Shown piece after piece: positions 31,982 to 43,749 of a stretch of 64,000 nt of DNA. Source of the stretch: Vibrio lentus (GTDB taxonomy: Bacteria > Pseudomonadota > Gammaproteobacteria > Enterobacterales > Vibrionaceae). Under the pieces are notes generated by a model, which was not told the origin of the DNA, made no database searches, and saw only the letters and a program-made list of their open reading frames with translations. Position 1 is the first letter of the stretch, and every line of letters begins with the position of its first letter. Location of the stretch: the NCBI RefSeq assembly GCF_030409755.1, contig NZ_JAUFQE010000002.1:2356001-2420000 (forward strand), given 5' to 3'. A program made the position numbers and the translations under genes.

Positions 31982-34069
31982 TTACTTACCAGCTTCTTTT
32001 TCTGCTTTAACTTTAGCGATTACTTCTTCTGCCACGTTCATTGGACATGGAGAGTACTGTGCGAATTCCATAGAGAATTGGCCACGGCCTGAAGTAATTG
32101 TACGTAGGTGACCGATGTAACCAAACATTTCTGAAAGTGGTACGTCAGCTTTAATACGAACGCCAGTTACGCCAGCTTGTTGATCTTTGATCATGCCACG
32201 ACGACGGTTAAGGTCACCGATAACATCACCAACGTGATCTTCTGGAGTAAATACGTCAACGTTCATGATTGGCTCAAGAAGTTGCGCGCCAGCTTTAGGC
32301 ATAGATTGACGGAATGCACCTTTCGCTGCGATTTCAAATGCGATTGCAGATGAATCGACTGCGTGGAAACCACCATCGTAAAGTTCAACTTCAACGTCTA
32401 GCGTAGGGAAGCCAGCTAGTACGCCGTTTTCCATCATGCCAGCAAAGCCTTTCTCAACAGCAGGCCAGAATTCTTTAGGTACGTTACCGCCAACAACTTT
32501 TGAAGAGAACGTAAAGCCAGAACCAGGTTCGCCAGGCTTGATACGGTAATCGATCTTACCGAATTGACCAGAACCACCAGACTGTTTCTTATGCGTGTAG
32601 CTATCTTCAATTGCTTGAGTGATAGTTTCACGGTAAGCAACTTGAGGAGCACCAACTGTTAGGTCAACGCCGTAAGTACGCTTAAGGATATCTACCTTGA
32701 TGTCTAGGTGAAGCTCACCCATACCTTTCAGGATAGTTTCGCCAGTTTCTTCGTCAGTTTCAACTTGGAAAGATGGATCTTCTGCAACCATTTTACCGAT
32801 CGCGATACCCATTTTCTCAGAACCGCCTTTATCTTTTGGAGATACAGCGATAGAGATTACTGGAGTTGGGAAAACCATTGGCTCAAGCGTTACTTGATCT
32901 TTAGGATCACATAGAGTGTGACCTGTTTGCACGTTCTTCATACCAACGATCGCAATGATGTCACCAGCTTGTGCGCTAGTTAGTTCGTTACGGTCATCAG
33001 CTTGCATCTCAACCATACGGCCAACACGCTCAGTTTTACCTGTGAATGAGTTAAGAATCGTGTCGCCTTTGTTCAATTTACCAGAGTAAATACGAACGAA
33101 AGTTAGAGCACCGAAACGGTCATCCATGATTTTGAATGCAAGAGCTTTAAACGTTTCTTCAGTAGAAACGATAGCGTGCTTACCAGTTTCTTCACCGTTC
33201 TCATCCATTAGAGGTTGAGGATCAACTTCAGTTGGAGAAGGTAGGTAATCTACAACAGCGTCAAGAATGATTTGAACACCCTTGTTCTTGAATGCAGAAC
33301 CACAGTAAGTTGGGAAGAACGCTAGGTCACGAGTACCTTTACGGATACAACGCTTGATGTCTTCGATAGAAGGTTCTTCACCTTCCATGTAAGCTTCCAT
33401 TAGGTCATCGTCTTGCTCTACAGCAGTTTCGATTAGCTCTTCACGGTATTGCTCTACGTCGTCTACCATGTCCGCAGGAACATCTAGGATTTCGTAGTTT
33501 TCAGGAAGACCAGTGTCATCCCAAACGTATGCTTTACGGCTTAGAAGGTCTACAACACCCACGAATTCATCTTCGCGGCCGATTGGTAGAACCATAACTA
33601 GAGGAGTTGCGCCTAGAACGTTTTTAACTTGGTCAACAACGTTGTAGAAATCTGCACCCATACGGTCTAGTTTGTTAACGAAGATCAGACGAGATACTTC
33701 TGATTCGTTAGCGTAGCGCCAGTTAGTTTCTGATTGTGGTTCAACACCACCAGAACCACAGAATACACCGATACCGCCATCAAGTACTTTAAGAGAACGG
33801 TATACTTCAACTGTGAAGTCAACGTGTCCAGGAGTATCGATAACGTTTAGACGGTGACCGTTCCAGAAACAGCTTACAGCTGCTGATTGGATAGTAATTC
33901 CGCGCTCAGCTTCCTGTTCCATGAAGTCAGTAGTTGATTCGCCATCATGTACTTCACCAGTCTTGTGGATCTGACCAGTTAGCTTAAGGATACGCTCAGT
34001 GGTAGTTGTTTTACCCGCATCAACGTGCGCGAAAATACCAATGTTTCTGTATTTCGATAAATCTGCCAT
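31982..34069 (-). CDS. fusA2: Elongation factor G, stand-alone second copy (EF-G2)
   Basis: A 695-residue translational GTPase. G1 [13 protein letters not shown]2 RGITI, G3 DTPGHVDF and G4 NKLDRMG are intact, followed by domains II-V ending with the EF-G type C-terminal fold. It is not in an rpsL-rpsG-fusA-tufA operon, and details such as [15 protein letters not shown] and the start [11 protein letters not shown] differ from the canonical Vibrio/E. coli FusA. This fits the second EF-G found next to radA in vibrios. Its division of labour with the main EF-G (translocation versus recycling) cannot be read here. Confidence 0.93.
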   Translation of the reverse strand: MADLSKYRNIGIFAHVDAGKTTTTERILKLTGQIHKTGEVHDGESTTDFMEQEAERGITIQSAAVSCFWNGHRLNVIDTPGHVDFTVEVYRSLKVLDGGIGVFCGSGGVEPQSETNWRYANESEVSRLIFVNKLDRMGADFYNVVDQVKNVLGATPLVMVLPIGREDEFVGVVDLLSRKAYVWDDTGLPENYEILDVPADMVDDVEQYREELIETAVEQDDDLMEAYMEGEEPSIEDIKRCIRKGTRDLAFFPTYCGSAFKNKGVQIILDAVVDYLPSPTEVDPQPLMDENGEETGKHAIVSTEETFKALAFKIMDDRFGALTFVRIYSGKLNKGDTILNSFTGKTERVGRMVEMQADDRNELTSAQAGDIIAIVGMKNVQTGHTLCDPKDQVTLEPMVFPTPVISIAVSPKDKGGSEKMGIAIGKMVAEDPSFQVETDEETGETILKGMGELHLDIKVDILKRTYGVDLTVGAPQVAYRETITQAIEDSYTHKKQSGGSGQFGKIDYRIKPGEPGSGFTFSSKVVGGNVPKEFWPAVEKGFAGMMENGVLAGFPTLDVEVELYDGGFHAVDSSAIAFEIAAKGAFRQSMPKAGAQLLEPIMNVDVFTPEDHVGDVIGDLNRRRGMIKDQQAGVTGVRIKADVPLSEMFGYIGHLRTITSGRGQFSMEFAQYSPCPMNVAEEVIAKVKAEKEAGK

Positions 34070-34303
34070 TGTCTTACTCTGTTAATAGGATATAAAATGC
34101 GCGCAGAGTATATCACAATCTGTGAGGACTGATAGCTTTGCATGCATTTGGGACTAAAAAACTTTGCCTTTTCGTAACAAAGACGAAAAGGCAATCTGTA
34201 GAAACAATCTAAATGATTGTTAGGTTTAGTGCTAACCTAAAGCGCAATTAGCGTTCAAGTTAGACTGATTTTCTGCTGTATAGAGTAGCTGAAGTGAGCT
34301 CAA

Positions 34304-35686
34304 TTACAACTCATCAAAAGCATTAATTGCCTCTGATAATTTTTTGACCCCGTGGATCTGCATTCCAGGAATGCCACCCTTAGGCATGTTAGCAGCAGGC
34401 ACTATCGCCCTCTTAAAACCATGCTTAAACGCTTCATTCAAACGCTCTTGTCCACTTGGTACTGGTCGAATCTCACCCGCTAGGCCTACTTCACCGAACA
34501 CAACCACATCTTTCGGTAGTGCTCGGTCTCTAAAGCTAGAAAGTAACGCCATCACTAATGCTAGATCTGCGCTGGTTTCGGTTACTTTAACACCACCAAC
34601 GACATTCACAAACACATCTTGGTCAGCCATTTGTAAGCCGCCATGTTTATGCAGCACTGCTAATAACAATGACAGTCGATTTTGCTCAAGACCAACCGCG
34701 ACACGACGCGGGTTTGCCAGCTGCGAATAGTCCACCAGCGCTTGGATTTCAACAAGCAATGGACGCGTCCCTTCCCAAACCACCATCACTGAACTGCCTG
34801 AGGTTTCTTCTTCACCACGAGACAAGAAAATAGCGGATGGGTTGCTGACTTCTTTAAGGCCTTGGCCTGTCATTGCAAACACACCCAATTCATTGACCGC
34901 ACCAAAACGGTTCTTGTGACTGCGCAGCGTTCTAAAGCGGCTATCGGTTCCGCCATCTAACAGCACAGAACAGTCAATAATGTGTTCAAGTACCTTGGGG
35001 CCAGCCAGAGTACCGTCTTTAGTTACGTGTCCAACTAAGAACACAGCAACGTTATTCTGTTTCGCATAGCGCGTTAGTGCAGTTGCTGACTCACGAACTT
35101 GAGCGACACTGCCTGGCGATGATTGAACATCAGCGACATGCATTACTTGAATAGAGTCGATAACCATGATTTTAGGTTGTTCTTTTTCAGCGACCTGACA
35201 GATTTTATCAACGTTGGTTTCAGAGAGCATTTTTAAGTGCTCTTTTGGTAAGCCCAATCGAGAGGCACGCATCGCTACCTGCTGTAAGGATTCTTCCCCA
35301 GTGACATAGAGAGTCGGTAATTGCGAAGAGAGCTGACACATGGTCTGCAGTAACAGGGTTGATTTACCTGCACCGGGGTTACCACCGATCAGAATCGCAG
35401 CGCCAGGAACGACACCGCCACCAAGTACGCGGTCGAGCTCTTTGAAGCCGCTACTAAAGCGAGGGACTTCTTGCAGGTCAATCTCAGAGAGTGTTTGAAC
35501 CGAAGATTCTGTTGTGCCACCCGCGTAACCACCACTGAGTCGTTCATTACGCGCAACTTGAGGTGAAGCCGCTAGCCTAACTTCTGTAATCGTGTTCCAA
35601 GCACCACATGCATTGCACTGTCCTTGCCAACGCGGAAAGTCAGCACCACAGTCATTACACACATAAGCTCGTTTTGCCTTAGCCAT
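34304..35686 (-). CDS. radA: DNA repair protein RadA (Sms)
   Basis: A 460-residue protein of standard length. It has a C4 zinc finger (CNDCG...CNACG, residues about 9-28), a RecA-like ATPase with Walker A GGNPGAGKST, the RadA-specific KNRFG motif, and a Lon-like C-terminal domain (VFGEVGLAGEIRPV). It promotes branch migration in recombination repair. It lies 234 bp upstream of fusA2 on the same strand and is divergent from the PilZ gene. Confidence 0.97.
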   Translation of the reverse strand: MAKAKRAYVCNDCGADFPRWQGQCNACGAWNTITEVRLAASPQVARNERLSGGYAGGTTESSVQTLSEIDLQEVPRFSSGFKELDRVLGGGVVPGAAILIGGNPGAGKSTLLLQTMCQLSSQLPTLYVTGEESLQQVAMRASRLGLPKEHLKMLSETNVDKICQVAEKEQPKIMVIDSIQVMHVADVQSSPGSVAQVRESATALTRYAKQNNVAVFLVGHVTKDGTLAGPKVLEHIIDCSVLLDGGTDSRFRTLRSHKNRFGAVNELGVFAMTGQGLKEVSNPSAIFLSRGEEETSGSSVMVVWEGTRPLLVEIQALVDYSQLANPRRVAVGLEQNRLSLLLAVLHKHGGLQMADQDVFVNVVGGVKVTETSADLALVMALLSSFRDRALPKDVVVFGEVGLAGEIRPVPSGQERLNEAFKHGFKRAIVPAANMPKGGIPGMQIHGVKKLSEAINAFDEL

Positions 35687-35847
35687 AAAACCTCAATAAT
35701 TTACTCAGTTACACAATGATGTTGTCAATTTGTGACTTATTTGACCGTACGGGTGAAAATAAAAGTTGCAGTCATACCACTTATACTTAAAGATCGATTT
35801 AAACTAGTCGATAACATAAACGTACCGTCCATTCTAACAAGAAAAGT

Positions 35848-38196
35848 ATGCAGCAATCTGAAATTCTATCTGTAGCAGAGCGACTCATCCCAGCCTATCA
35901 CGCTGAGGATTTCGACTTCCTTCTTTCTCAAATGACAGAAGGTGAATCCCCGTCTCTGAAATTACTCGTTAAAATGGAACTGAATCGTATCATGGCTCCG
36001 TGTACAAAGAGCATTGATTTACGCGGACGTATTGATAATGAGTGCCGTCAGTTTACGCTCGATGGACGTAAGCACTGGCTTGACGACATTGCGTTAAATG
36101 CGTATCAGCGTGGTACCAAAAAATTTAAAGGCTATACCGAAGGCACGTGGGAGTTAGTCATGACCCCACGAACTCAGCCGCTTCGTAATATTGTTAAAAC
36201 GTCTTCCCAAGACAACAACGACATCACCAGTGCGAATAGCCCTTATGAAGCCGAGGCCATCAACCTAGGCTATGACCTAAAACGTCAAGAAAACAGACTC
36301 AAGATCAGTTCACAGGTTGAGATCACCACATCTAAAGGTCAAAGCCTACACGGTGTGACGGTCGACATTTCTCCTTCGGGTGCCAAATTCAAAGTACCAA
36401 GTGCCTTTAGATATAACCTTGGCGAAATCATCGAAGTAAAATTCACAGAGCTTGTTGAGAAGTCTTTGGAAACAGACAGCAACGACATAGTGGAATTTCG
36501 AGTGCTGGGCATTGACGAGTCTTACGAAAACAATGCCGTTAAGTTCCTGAGAACGATCAAAATTGGCGATTCAAGCCTCGTTGCTCGCTTGCTTGATGAA
36601 TCTTTGAATAGCTCTAGTAAGAAAACCAGTCACGAGAATCAAGATCGGTTTATTCGAACTCGTACTCGAGGCATCGAACATACTTATCTCAAGCACACCT
36701 GTAACCTTCCGCTGTTCTTCAGTGGTAGCGAGCTTAAACTGGCATTGCTAACCGATAACAACCATCCATTATGGCAATACTGGCACGATGAGCGAAACCA
36801 GCAAGCACTAGGGACTCTATTTAACGAGCAACGAATGAACCTGCTTGCTAAGCCTGGCGTTAAAGGTACAAGTAACGTCATCTATTCGTTTACTCATGAA
36901 CATCAAAATAAGACTTTGTTCTATTCGATGATGCTACCCGAAGCCTCTCGTGAACAAAGACAGTTGTTTTGGCACATAGGTGGCAAACGCAGCAGTTGGA
37001 AAGCGTTTAAGTTCTCGGTATTCGAACTATCGGATACCGAAAGGCAAGCCTTAGCCAAGCACTCGGATACGTTAGCTCAAAGCTCAGCACAACTGACGCA
37101 TTGTGGAATCTTGCAAGAGATTGGCGATCACGAAAGCGCCGCCGACTATCTATTGAGTGAAAAACCACGCATTTCAAGCAGTGAACTGAACCGCTTCCGT
37201 CACCCGCGCTCTGTAGTGGGCAATATTCAAAGCATCTACTTTGACTCTCAAACTCGCCGTAAAGAACCGAGATACCAATTCAAATCGCCGCTGCAACTGA
37301 CCTCTCAAGACGGAGCGGCTGCGAATGGAAACACCTTAGACATTTCTAAACGTGGTCTTAGCGTTACCCTTGAACACCCAATGGTTTTGAAGATTAATGA
37401 CCCTGTGTTGGTGAACTTCAATGAGCTGCAACTCTATGACAAAAAGCTACCGCTCAGTACGGTTCCTTATCATGTTATTCGAGTGAGCCCCAACGGTCGT
37501 AATGTGCAATTGGTTATCGCTGAGAACGCCAAAACAATGCGTACCATCGCATTCTTAAATGGCCTGATTGATCAAAACCAAAGCAAGCTGGTTAAGAAAA
37601 AAGAGATATTGCCAACCCACTCGCTCCTTGAATCTCTGCATAATATTCTGTTGAGCAAGATGGTCAGTAACCCAATATTCATTGATAAACCAAGCTCAAC
37701 ACTGCGTTGTAAGATCATTGGTGTTAACTTCCCGCTGAACAAGCATCTAGCGCTGCTCGCTAAGCTTGGTCACAACCAAAAGTTTTCACTGGAACCGATT
37801 TTCAAAGGCCACTCTAATTCGCTATTGGCGGAGCCACTGAAAAAGATTCAAGGTGCCGAGCCTAAACATCATGATGTGTACATTGCTGCGGTTAAGTTTG
37901 GCGACAAGATCCAATCTGTGCACACTAAGTTGGTCAAAGATTTCGCGTCTGCCAAAGAACGCATCTTATTCATTAAGAAAGCACAGCACTTAGGTGATGT
38001 GTATGTATTGCGAGTGACAACAGCGCCTATCTTCAATCCTTTGACCAGCTTGTTCCAGTCAGACTTAGAAGAGTTATCTCGAATCAGTATGCATCAAGCG
38101 AAAAAGCTAGAGAACGAAATTACCGCTTTTATCGGCTATGGCGAGATAGAAGATATTACCGATGAAGTGTTGATTCGATTAGAGCTGACTCGCTAA
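35848..38196 (+). CDS. plzC: Tandem PilZ-domain protein (c-di-GMP receptor family)
   Basis: A 782-residue protein with two PilZ-type signatures. The first is R146-xxx-R150 with D173-x-S175-xx-G178. The second is RRKEPR at 470-475 with D498-x-S500-xx-G503. Both retain residues used by PilZ domains to hold c-di-GMP. The long remaining parts match nothing I can name. Position between radA and serB equals V. cholerae VC2344, called PlzC; the symbol rests on that synteny. No membrane segment was seen, so it is probably cytoplasmic. A strong terminator follows. Confidence 0.85.
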   Translation: MQQSEILSVAERLIPAYHAEDFDFLLSQMTEGESPSLKLLVKMELNRIMAPCTKSIDLRGRIDNECRQFTLDGRKHWLDDIALNAYQRGTKKFKGYTEGTWELVMTPRTQPLRNIVKTSSQDNNDITSANSPYEAEAINLGYDLKRQENRLKISSQVEITTSKGQSLHGVTVDISPSGAKFKVPSAFRYNLGEIIEVKFTELVEKSLETDSNDIVEFRVLGIDESYENNAVKFLRTIKIGDSSLVARLLDESLNSSSKKTSHENQDRFIRTRTRGIEHTYLKHTCNLPLFFSGSELKLALLTDNNHPLWQYWHDERNQQALGTLFNEQRMNLLAKPGVKGTSNVIYSFTHEHQNKTLFYSMMLPEASREQRQLFWHIGGKRSSWKAFKFSVFELSDTERQALAKHSDTLAQSSAQLTHCGILQEIGDHESAADYLLSEKPRISSSELNRFRHPRSVVGNIQSIYFDSQTRRKEPRYQFKSPLQLTSQDGAAANGNTLDISKRGLSVTLEHPMVLKINDPVLVNFNELQLYDKKLPLSTVPYHVIRVSPNGRNVQLVIAENAKTMRTIAFLNGLIDQNQSKLVKKKEILPTHSLLESLHNILLSKMVSNPIFIDKPSSTLRCKIIGVNFPLNKHLALLAKLGHNQKFSLEPIFKGHSNSLLAEPLKKIQGAEPKHHDVYIAAVKFGDKIQSVHTKLVKDFASAKERILFIKKAQHLGDVYVLRVTTAPIFNPLTSLFQSDLEELSRISMHQAKKLENEITAFIGYGEIEDITDEVLIRLELTR

Positions 38197-38248
38197 TCCA
38201 AGCCTCTGGACTATCGATCTAAGTCATCCATGTTTCAGAGACAAAAAT

Positions 38249-38277
38249 AAAAAAGCAGGCTCATCGCCTGCTTTTTT
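38249..38277. terminator. Bidirectional terminator between plzC and serB
   Basis: Stem AAAAAAGCAGGC/GCCTGCTTTTTT with a 5-nt loop, with A and T tracts on both sides. Confidence 0.93.
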
Positions 38278-38322
38278 GTGTCCGTTGTAAATGCGCTCTT
38301 GTTTCGCGCTTAACGAATATGA

Positions 38323-39303
38323 CTAAGGCTTCGCTTGCCAGCTGATTTTTTGCTGCTTAGCTAATACGCCAGACAAGATACACAGCACGCCGCCTAAACC
38401 CGCGTAACGCACAGCGGTTTGAGCCTGCTGCTCTACTTTCGGCTTCGCATGGTAGGCAATGCCTAAGCCTGCAGATCGCATCATTACCAAATCATTGGCA
38501 CCATCACCTACTGCAACGGTGTTGTGCAGTTCCAGCTCATACTCTTCAGCAAGTTCTACCAAGATATCCGCTTTGGTCTGCGCCGAAACAACATCACCTA
38601 ACACTTCGCCTGTCAGTTTGCCGTTAACGATTTCGAGAGTATTTGACTGAGCATGGTCAAGCTCAAGCGTATCTTTTAAGTAATCAGAGAAGTATGTGAA
38701 ACCACCAGACGCAATCGCCGTTTTCCAACCCAGCTTATTCAGTGTGTTCACGAGTTCTACTAAGTCAGGCATGAAAGGCAGTGACTGACGAACTTGTTCT
38801 AAGATAGCTTCATCAGCACCTTTAAGTGCGCCGACTCGCTGGCGTAAGCTCTGTTCAAAGTCGAGTTCACCTTGCATCGCTCGCTCCGTGATCTCAGAGA
38901 CTAACTCTCCAACACCCGCTAGCTTTGCTATTTCATCAATACATTCAATTTGAATTGCTGTGGAATCCATATCCATCACAATCAAACCTGGCTTAGATAA
39001 GTCTGGGACCTCGCTAAGGCAAGCATAATCAAGCTTTAAGGCCTGTAGGATTTCTTCGTGTGCCGGGGTTAAGTTTCCAGACATCAACGCCACTTCATAA
39101 TGCCCAACTTTCCACGTATCAAGAATGGTGTTGTAAGTGCCTGTGAAAAAGTCGATGTCATCAAAAGATTGAGGAGACAAGTACTCGCCGAATACAATCC
39201 AGTTGGCTTTGGCTTTAGCGAGTTGAGAAGCGAAACGAGTCTCGGGGAGTCGAGTTAATAATGTTGTATGCCTTTTAATCGGCAGATATTTCTGAGCGTC
39301 CAT
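38323..39303 (-). CDS. serB: Phosphoserine phosphatase
   Basis: A 326-residue HAD-family enzyme for the last step of serine synthesis. The nucleophile motif is VMDMDSTAI, the second motif Ser lies in AIASGGFTYFS, and the last motif is VGDGANDLVM. A regulatory N-terminal region precedes the catalytic domain, as in E. coli SerB. It is divergent from ytjB, as in E. coli. Confidence 0.96.
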   Translation of the reverse strand: MDAQKYLPIKRHTTLLTRLPETRFASQLAKAKANWIVFGEYLSPQSFDDIDFFTGTYNTILDTWKVGHYEVALMSGNLTPAHEEILQALKLDYACLSEVPDLSKPGLIVMDMDSTAIQIECIDEIAKLAGVGELVSEITERAMQGELDFEQSLRQRVGALKGADEAILEQVRQSLPFMPDLVELVNTLNKLGWKTAIASGGFTYFSDYLKDTLELDHAQSNTLEIVNGKLTGEVLGDVVSAQTKADILVELAEEYELELHNTVAVGDGANDLVMMRSAGLGIAYHAKPKVEQQAQTAVRYAGLGGVLCILSGVLAKQQKISWQAKP

Positions 39304-39412
39304 GTGTATGATTCCTAATTAACTATGCTAAACGTTAACCTATTGCAATTTGAAAACGCAAGTCTCAATATGTCTTAATCATAACATTTGTTTATTTCAG
39401 GCTTCGTGAAAC

Positions 39413-40024
39413 ATGAATGAATCATTGTTCTCAATACGTAACGCTTTACGAATGCTAGCCCTCATTTTGTTGGCTACTATGTTCGTTGTAACGATTAAAA
39501 ATACGGTCGTGATCAGTAAAGGTAACGAGAAAATCCAAGCAAAGCAGCTAGAGACGCTGACTAAATTACTTATCTCGCAGGCCTCGCTTTCAGCCAGTAA
39601 AGCGATCACCCAGCAAGATCAAGAACGACTGCTTGAACTGACTAATCAGCTTTCCCAAGATCGACTGGTATTCGATACCACCATCTATGATGCAGAGGGG
39701 ATTCGACTGGCTTCAAGCGAAAAAGCACTCTCGGTACGCGAAGTTCTGGGCTTAGACACGCCACTTTCAACAGCAAGTATCGGCAGGCAACAATTAGTTG
39801 AACCTATCTACTCGCCAGAAAAAACGATCATCGGCTTTATTCGAGTGACTTTTGAAACAGGAAAAATGACGGCGATTTCTGATCACCATTACCGTAAGAG
39901 CGATCGTTACATGATCGGCATGGTCTTGATGGGGTTTGTAAGTGGTGTGCTGTTCGTCATGCTCATTCGTAGAAGAAAAACCAAGTCTGGTGAGAACTTA
40001 CTGCTTAAGAATGCAAACTCATAA
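39413..40024 (+). CDS. ytjB: YtjB/Smp-family membrane protein
   Basis: A 203-residue protein with a membrane segment at about 15-35, a periplasmic domain of about 120 residues, and a second membrane segment near 165-185 followed by a basic tail (RRRKTK). This topology and the position divergent from serB match E. coli ytjB (smp). The family resembles the sensor part of signalling proteins, but no enzymatic domain is present and the function is unknown. Confidence 0.83.
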   Translation: MNESLFSIRNALRMLALILLATMFVVTIKNTVVISKGNEKIQAKQLETLTKLLISQASLSASKAITQQDQERLLELTNQLSQDRLVFDTTIYDAEGIRLASSEKALSVREVLGLDTPLSTASIGRQQLVEPIYSPEKTIIGFIRVTFETGKMTAISDHHYRKSDRYMIGMVLMGFVSGVLFVMLIRRRKTKSGENLLLKNANS

Positions 40025-40171
40025 GCTCTGTGATAGAGCCTTAGACTTTGGGCTTTTGACCTTGGAATCATGAAATAAAAACCTCGGATTAGGCAACATG
40101 ATTTATTTCGATTGAAATCACATAGCCTTCAGAATCCAATAAGTAATGCTCAGTAATAAATCATTACCAAT

Positions 40172-40209
40172 AAAAAGCCCCGACGCTCAGGCAGCGACGG
40201 GGCTTTTTG
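40172..40209. terminator. Terminator between ytjB and deoD
   Basis: A long stem with arms AAAAAGCCCCGACGCT and AGCGACGGGGCTTTTT (one mismatch), with A and T tracts on both sides. It can serve both convergent genes. Confidence 0.9.
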
Positions 40210-40243
40210 TTATCTGTTAGCTTATCAAGCTATAGCAAAACAA

Positions 40244-40963
40244 TTATTCTTGGTCGCCAAGCAGCACTGAGTCGAGAGCAATAATCATCATGTCATTGAA
40301 GGTCGTTTGACGTTCATCTGATGTGGTTTGCTCACCGGTTTTGATATGATCAGAAACAGTACAAATCGTCAGAGCTTTTGCGCCGTATTCAGCACACACG
40401 CCGTAGATACCTGCTGCTTCCATCTCTACGCCAACAATGCCGTACTTGTCCATCACTTCGAACATCTCTGGATCTGGCGTGTAGAACAGCTCAGCCGAGA
40501 ACAGGTTGCCGACTTTTACGTCGACACCGCGAGCTTTGGCTGCATCTTCCGCCGCGCGCACCATTTTGTAATCCGCAATAGCCGCAAAGTCATGACCTTT
40601 AAAGCGAATACGGTTCACTTTAGAGTCAGTACATGCGCCCATGCCGATCACTACATCACGCACTTTGATATCTTCGCTCACTGCACCACAACTGCCGACA
40701 CGAATGATCTTCTTTACACCAAAGTCTTTGATCAGCTCAGTCGCGTAAATAGAACAAGATGGAATGCCCATACCATGTCCCATTACCGAAACCTTACGAC
40801 CTTTATAAGTACCGGTGTAACCAAACATATTACGAACATTACACACCTGAACCACTTCTTCTAAGAAGGTTTCAGCAATGTATTTAGCACGTAGTGGATC
40901 GCCTGGCATTAGAACTACGTCAGCGAAATCACCCATTTCAGCATTAATATGTGGAGTAGCCAT
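40244..40963 (-). CDS. deoD: Purine nucleoside phosphorylase, DeoD type
   Basis: A 239-residue enzyme that splits purine nucleosides with phosphate. The start at 40963 gives [20 protein letters not shown], which matches E. coli DeoD; an in-frame upstream codon would add seven residues. Motifs SCGAV and VEMEAAGIY are intact. Last gene of the deo cluster; a run of adenines and CTCTCTC precedes it after deoB. Confidence 0.96.
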   Translation of the reverse strand: MATPHINAEMGDFADVVLMPGDPLRAKYIAETFLEEVVQVCNVRNMFGYTGTYKGRKVSVMGHGMGIPSCSIYATELIKDFGVKKIIRVGSCGAVSEDIKVRDVVIGMGACTDSKVNRIRFKGHDFAAIADYKMVRAAEDAAKARGVDVKVGNLFSAELFYTPDPEMFEVMDKYGIVGVEMEAAGIYGVCAEYGAKALTICTVSDHIKTGEQTTSDERQTTFNDMMIIALDSVLLGDQE

Positions 40964-41026
40964 TGAAAATATCCTTAATCTCAAAAAAAAAGAAGAGAGA
41001 GAGGTTTCCCTCTCTCTAGCTAACTA

Positions 41027-42247
41027 TTATAAAAAGCTTGTACCGTATCCCATTGGCGATGTACCAAAGTATGACGCTAAGCTTTGACCGATATCAGCGA
41101 AGGTATCGCGACGGCCTAGAGAGCCTGCTGGAACCTTGTTGCCGTAAACAATCACTGGGATATGCTCACGAGTATGGTCTGAACCCGGCCATGTTGGGTC
41201 ACAACCGTGGTCTGCAGTCAGGATAAGCACGTCATCTTCTTTCATCATATCGATGATTTCATTGATGCGACCATCGAAGTACTCAAGTGCCGCTGCGTAA
41301 CCGGCAACATCACGGCGGTGACCGTATGCTGAGTCGAAATCAACGAAGTTAGTAAACACGATAGTGTTGTCGCCCGCTTCAGTGATCGCTTCTTTGGTTG
41401 CTTCAAATAGCGCCGGGATACCTGTTGCTTTCGTTTTCTGAGTGATACCACAACCTGCGTAGATATCAGAGATCTTACCGATTGAGTGAACGTTGCCGCC
41501 CTTCTCATCAACCAGCTTCTGAAGGATAGTTGCCGCTGGCGGCTCCACAGAAAGATCGCGACGGTTACCAGTTCGTTCGAATTGACCTTTACCCGCACCA
41601 ACAAACGGACGAGCGATAACACGACCAATGTTGTAGTCAGCTAGCTCTTCACGAGCAATCTGACAAAGGTCTAATAGGTTTTGTAGGCCGAATGTCTCTT
41701 CATGACATGCGATCTGGAAAACAGAGTCAGCAGAAGTGTAGAAAATTGGCAGGCCAGTCTTCATGTGTTCTTCACCTAGGTTATCTAGGATTTCTGTACC
41801 CGATGAGTGGCAGTTACCTAAGAAGTCAGACAAACCAGCACGCTCAAGGATTCGGTCAGTCAGTTCTTTTGGAAAGCTGTTCTCTTTATCGGTGAAGTAG
41901 CCCCAGTCAAACAGTACAGGAACACCTGCGATTTCCCAGTGACCTGATGGCGTGTCTTTACCAGAAGACAGCTCAGCAGCGTGACCGTAAGCGCCAATGA
42001 TCTCAGCGTCTGCATCCATACCAGGAGCAAAGCGACCTGTAGACTCTTTGTGAGCCATCGCTAAACCTAGCTTAGACAGGTTTGGCAGCGTTAGTGGACC
42101 TTTACGATCCGCGTTGTCTGCAAGACCTTGATCACAATGGTCAGCAATGTGACCCATTGTATCCGAACCTACATCGCCGAATGTGTCAGCATCTGCTGTT
42201 TCACCGATACCGAATGAATCTAAAACTAAAATAAATGCTCTTTTCAT
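41027..42247 (-). CDS. deoB: Phosphopentomutase
   Basis: A 406-residue enzyme converting (deoxy)ribose-1-phosphate to the 5-phosphate. The start [20 protein letters not shown] gives the metal-binding Asp early; later metal ligands lie in [17 protein letters not shown], as in the alkaline phosphatase superfamily. The ATG at 42247 matches family length; the longer frame adds 18 residues. It lies between deoA and deoD. Confidence 0.96.
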   Translation of the reverse strand: MKRAFILVLDSFGIGETADADTFGDVGSDTMGHIADHCDQGLADNADRKGPLTLPNLSKLGLAMAHKESTGRFAPGMDADAEIIGAYGHAAELSSGKDTPSGHWEIAGVPVLFDWGYFTDKENSFPKELTDRILERAGLSDFLGNCHSSGTEILDNLGEEHMKTGLPIFYTSADSVFQIACHEETFGLQNLLDLCQIAREELADYNIGRVIARPFVGAGKGQFERTGNRRDLSVEPPAATILQKLVDEKGGNVHSIGKISDIYAGCGITQKTKATGIPALFEATKEAITEAGDNTIVFTNFVDFDSAYGHRRDVAGYAAALEYFDGRINEIIDMMKEDDVLILTADHGCDPTWPGSDHTREHIPVIVYGNKVPAGSLGRRDTFADIGQSLASYFGTSPMGYGTSFL

Positions 42248-42323
42248 TTTCTTCACCAACTTATTGCTCTTTGCACCAGAACTCTGTTTATCGGTATACA
42301 CGAGGTATACCGATATCTGTTAT

Positions 42324-43652
42324 TTACACGTCTTCAGAACGAATCTGACGGTAAACGTCTGGCGTTGCTGTATATTCTCCGCCCACAGTGATTGCATTTT
42401 GTAATGCCGTCGCAGCTTCTTGCCACTGTTGTTCATTGCGAGCATGAATCATTGCTAATGGTTTATCGTCACTTGCTACTTCGCCAAGGCGAATGAAGCT
42501 ATCAAAACCGACTGCGTAATCAATGCTGTCTGTTGCTACGCGGCGACCACCGCCCATACCAACGACAGCCATACCAATGGCACGCGTATCCATCGCAGAT
42601 ACTACACCGCTTTCGAGTGCGTACACTGGTTTAACAATTTCTGCTTTTTCTAGGTAATTGTCGTAGTTCGTTACGAAATCTGCTGGACCACCAAGGCCCG
42701 CGACCATCTTACCGAAGCACTCTGCTGCTTTACCGTTATCCAGTACTGCCATCAGTTTTTCACGCGCTTCATCTGAATCTTTTGCTAGGTTACCCAGCAC
42801 CAACATTTCCGCGCAAGACGCTAGCGTAATTTCCAACAAGCGTGGGTTGCGGTATTCGCCAGTTAGGAATTGAACCGCTTCACGTACTTCGACTGCGTTA
42901 CCCGCTGAAGAAGCAAGAACTTGGTTCATGTCCGTTAGAATTGCCGTTGTTTTCGTGCCAGCACCGTTTGCTACTGCAACGATAGATTTCGCTAGTTCTT
43001 CAGAAGCTTCGTAAGTCGGCATGAAGGCGCCTGAACCGACTTTTACGTCCATCACTAGAGAATCAAGGCCAGCAGCCAATTTCTTAGAGAGGATTGAAGC
43101 GGTGATTAGCGAGATGTTATCGACTGTTGCTGTGATATCACGAGTCGCGTAAACGCGCTTATCAGCCGGTGCTAGATCGCCAGTTTGGCCGATGATCGCC
43201 ACGCCAGCTTCTTTGGTTACTGCACCAAACACATCGTTGGTAGGTGTAATGTTGTAACCAGGGATAGATTCTAGCTTGTCTAGCGTACCGCCAGTGTGGC
43301 CTAAACCACGACCAGAGATCATTGGAACGAAACCGCCACATGCTGCCACCATAGGGCCAAGCATCAGAGAAGTTACGTCACCAACACCACCAGTAGAGTG
43401 TTTATCAACGATTGGGCCATCAAAATTCATGTGGCTCCAGTCAATCACCATGCCTGAATCACGCATTGCACATGTTAGTGCGATACGTTCTGGCATCGTC
43501 ATTTCATTAAAAAAGATAGCCATTGCGAATGCAGCAATTTGGCCTTCAGAAACCGTGTTTTTAGCGACACCTTGGATGAAGAAGTTAATTTCTTCTGTGG
43601 TCAGTACTTCGTTATCACGTTTTCTGCGAATAATTTCTTGAGGTAGATACAT
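42324..43652 (-). CDS. deoA: Thymidine phosphorylase
   Basis: A 442-residue enzyme cleaving thymidine and deoxyuridine with phosphate. The family signature [20 protein letters not shown] is present, with KHSTGGVGD (phosphate site) before it. Full length, 76 bp upstream of deoB. The ERIC element separates it from deoC upstream. Confidence 0.97.
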   Translation of the reverse strand: MYLPQEIIRRKRDNEVLTTEEINFFIQGVAKNTVSEGQIAAFAMAIFFNEMTMPERIALTCAMRDSGMVIDWSHMNFDGPIVDKHSTGGVGDVTSLMLGPMVAACGGFVPMISGRGLGHTGGTLDKLESIPGYNITPTNDVFGAVTKEAGVAIIGQTGDLAPADKRVYATRDITATVDNISLITASILSKKLAAGLDSLVMDVKVGSGAFMPTYEASEELAKSIVAVANGAGTKTTAILTDMNQVLASSAGNAVEVREAVQFLTGEYRNPRLLEITLASCAEMLVLGNLAKDSDEAREKLMAVLDNGKAAECFGKMVAGLGGPADFVTNYDNYLEKAEIVKPVYALESGVVSAMDTRAIGMAVVGMGGGRRVATDSIDYAVGFDSFIRLGEVASDDKPLAMIHARNEQQWQEAATALQNAITVGGEYTATPDVYRQIRSEDV

Positions 43653-43749
43653 TAGTGCCTCCCAAACTCTGAGCGAGTATGGTTGTAGGATAAAGAGGTA
43701 ATATGGAGTGACTTAACGCCACTCCATCAAACAGACTTGTTATTATCAA

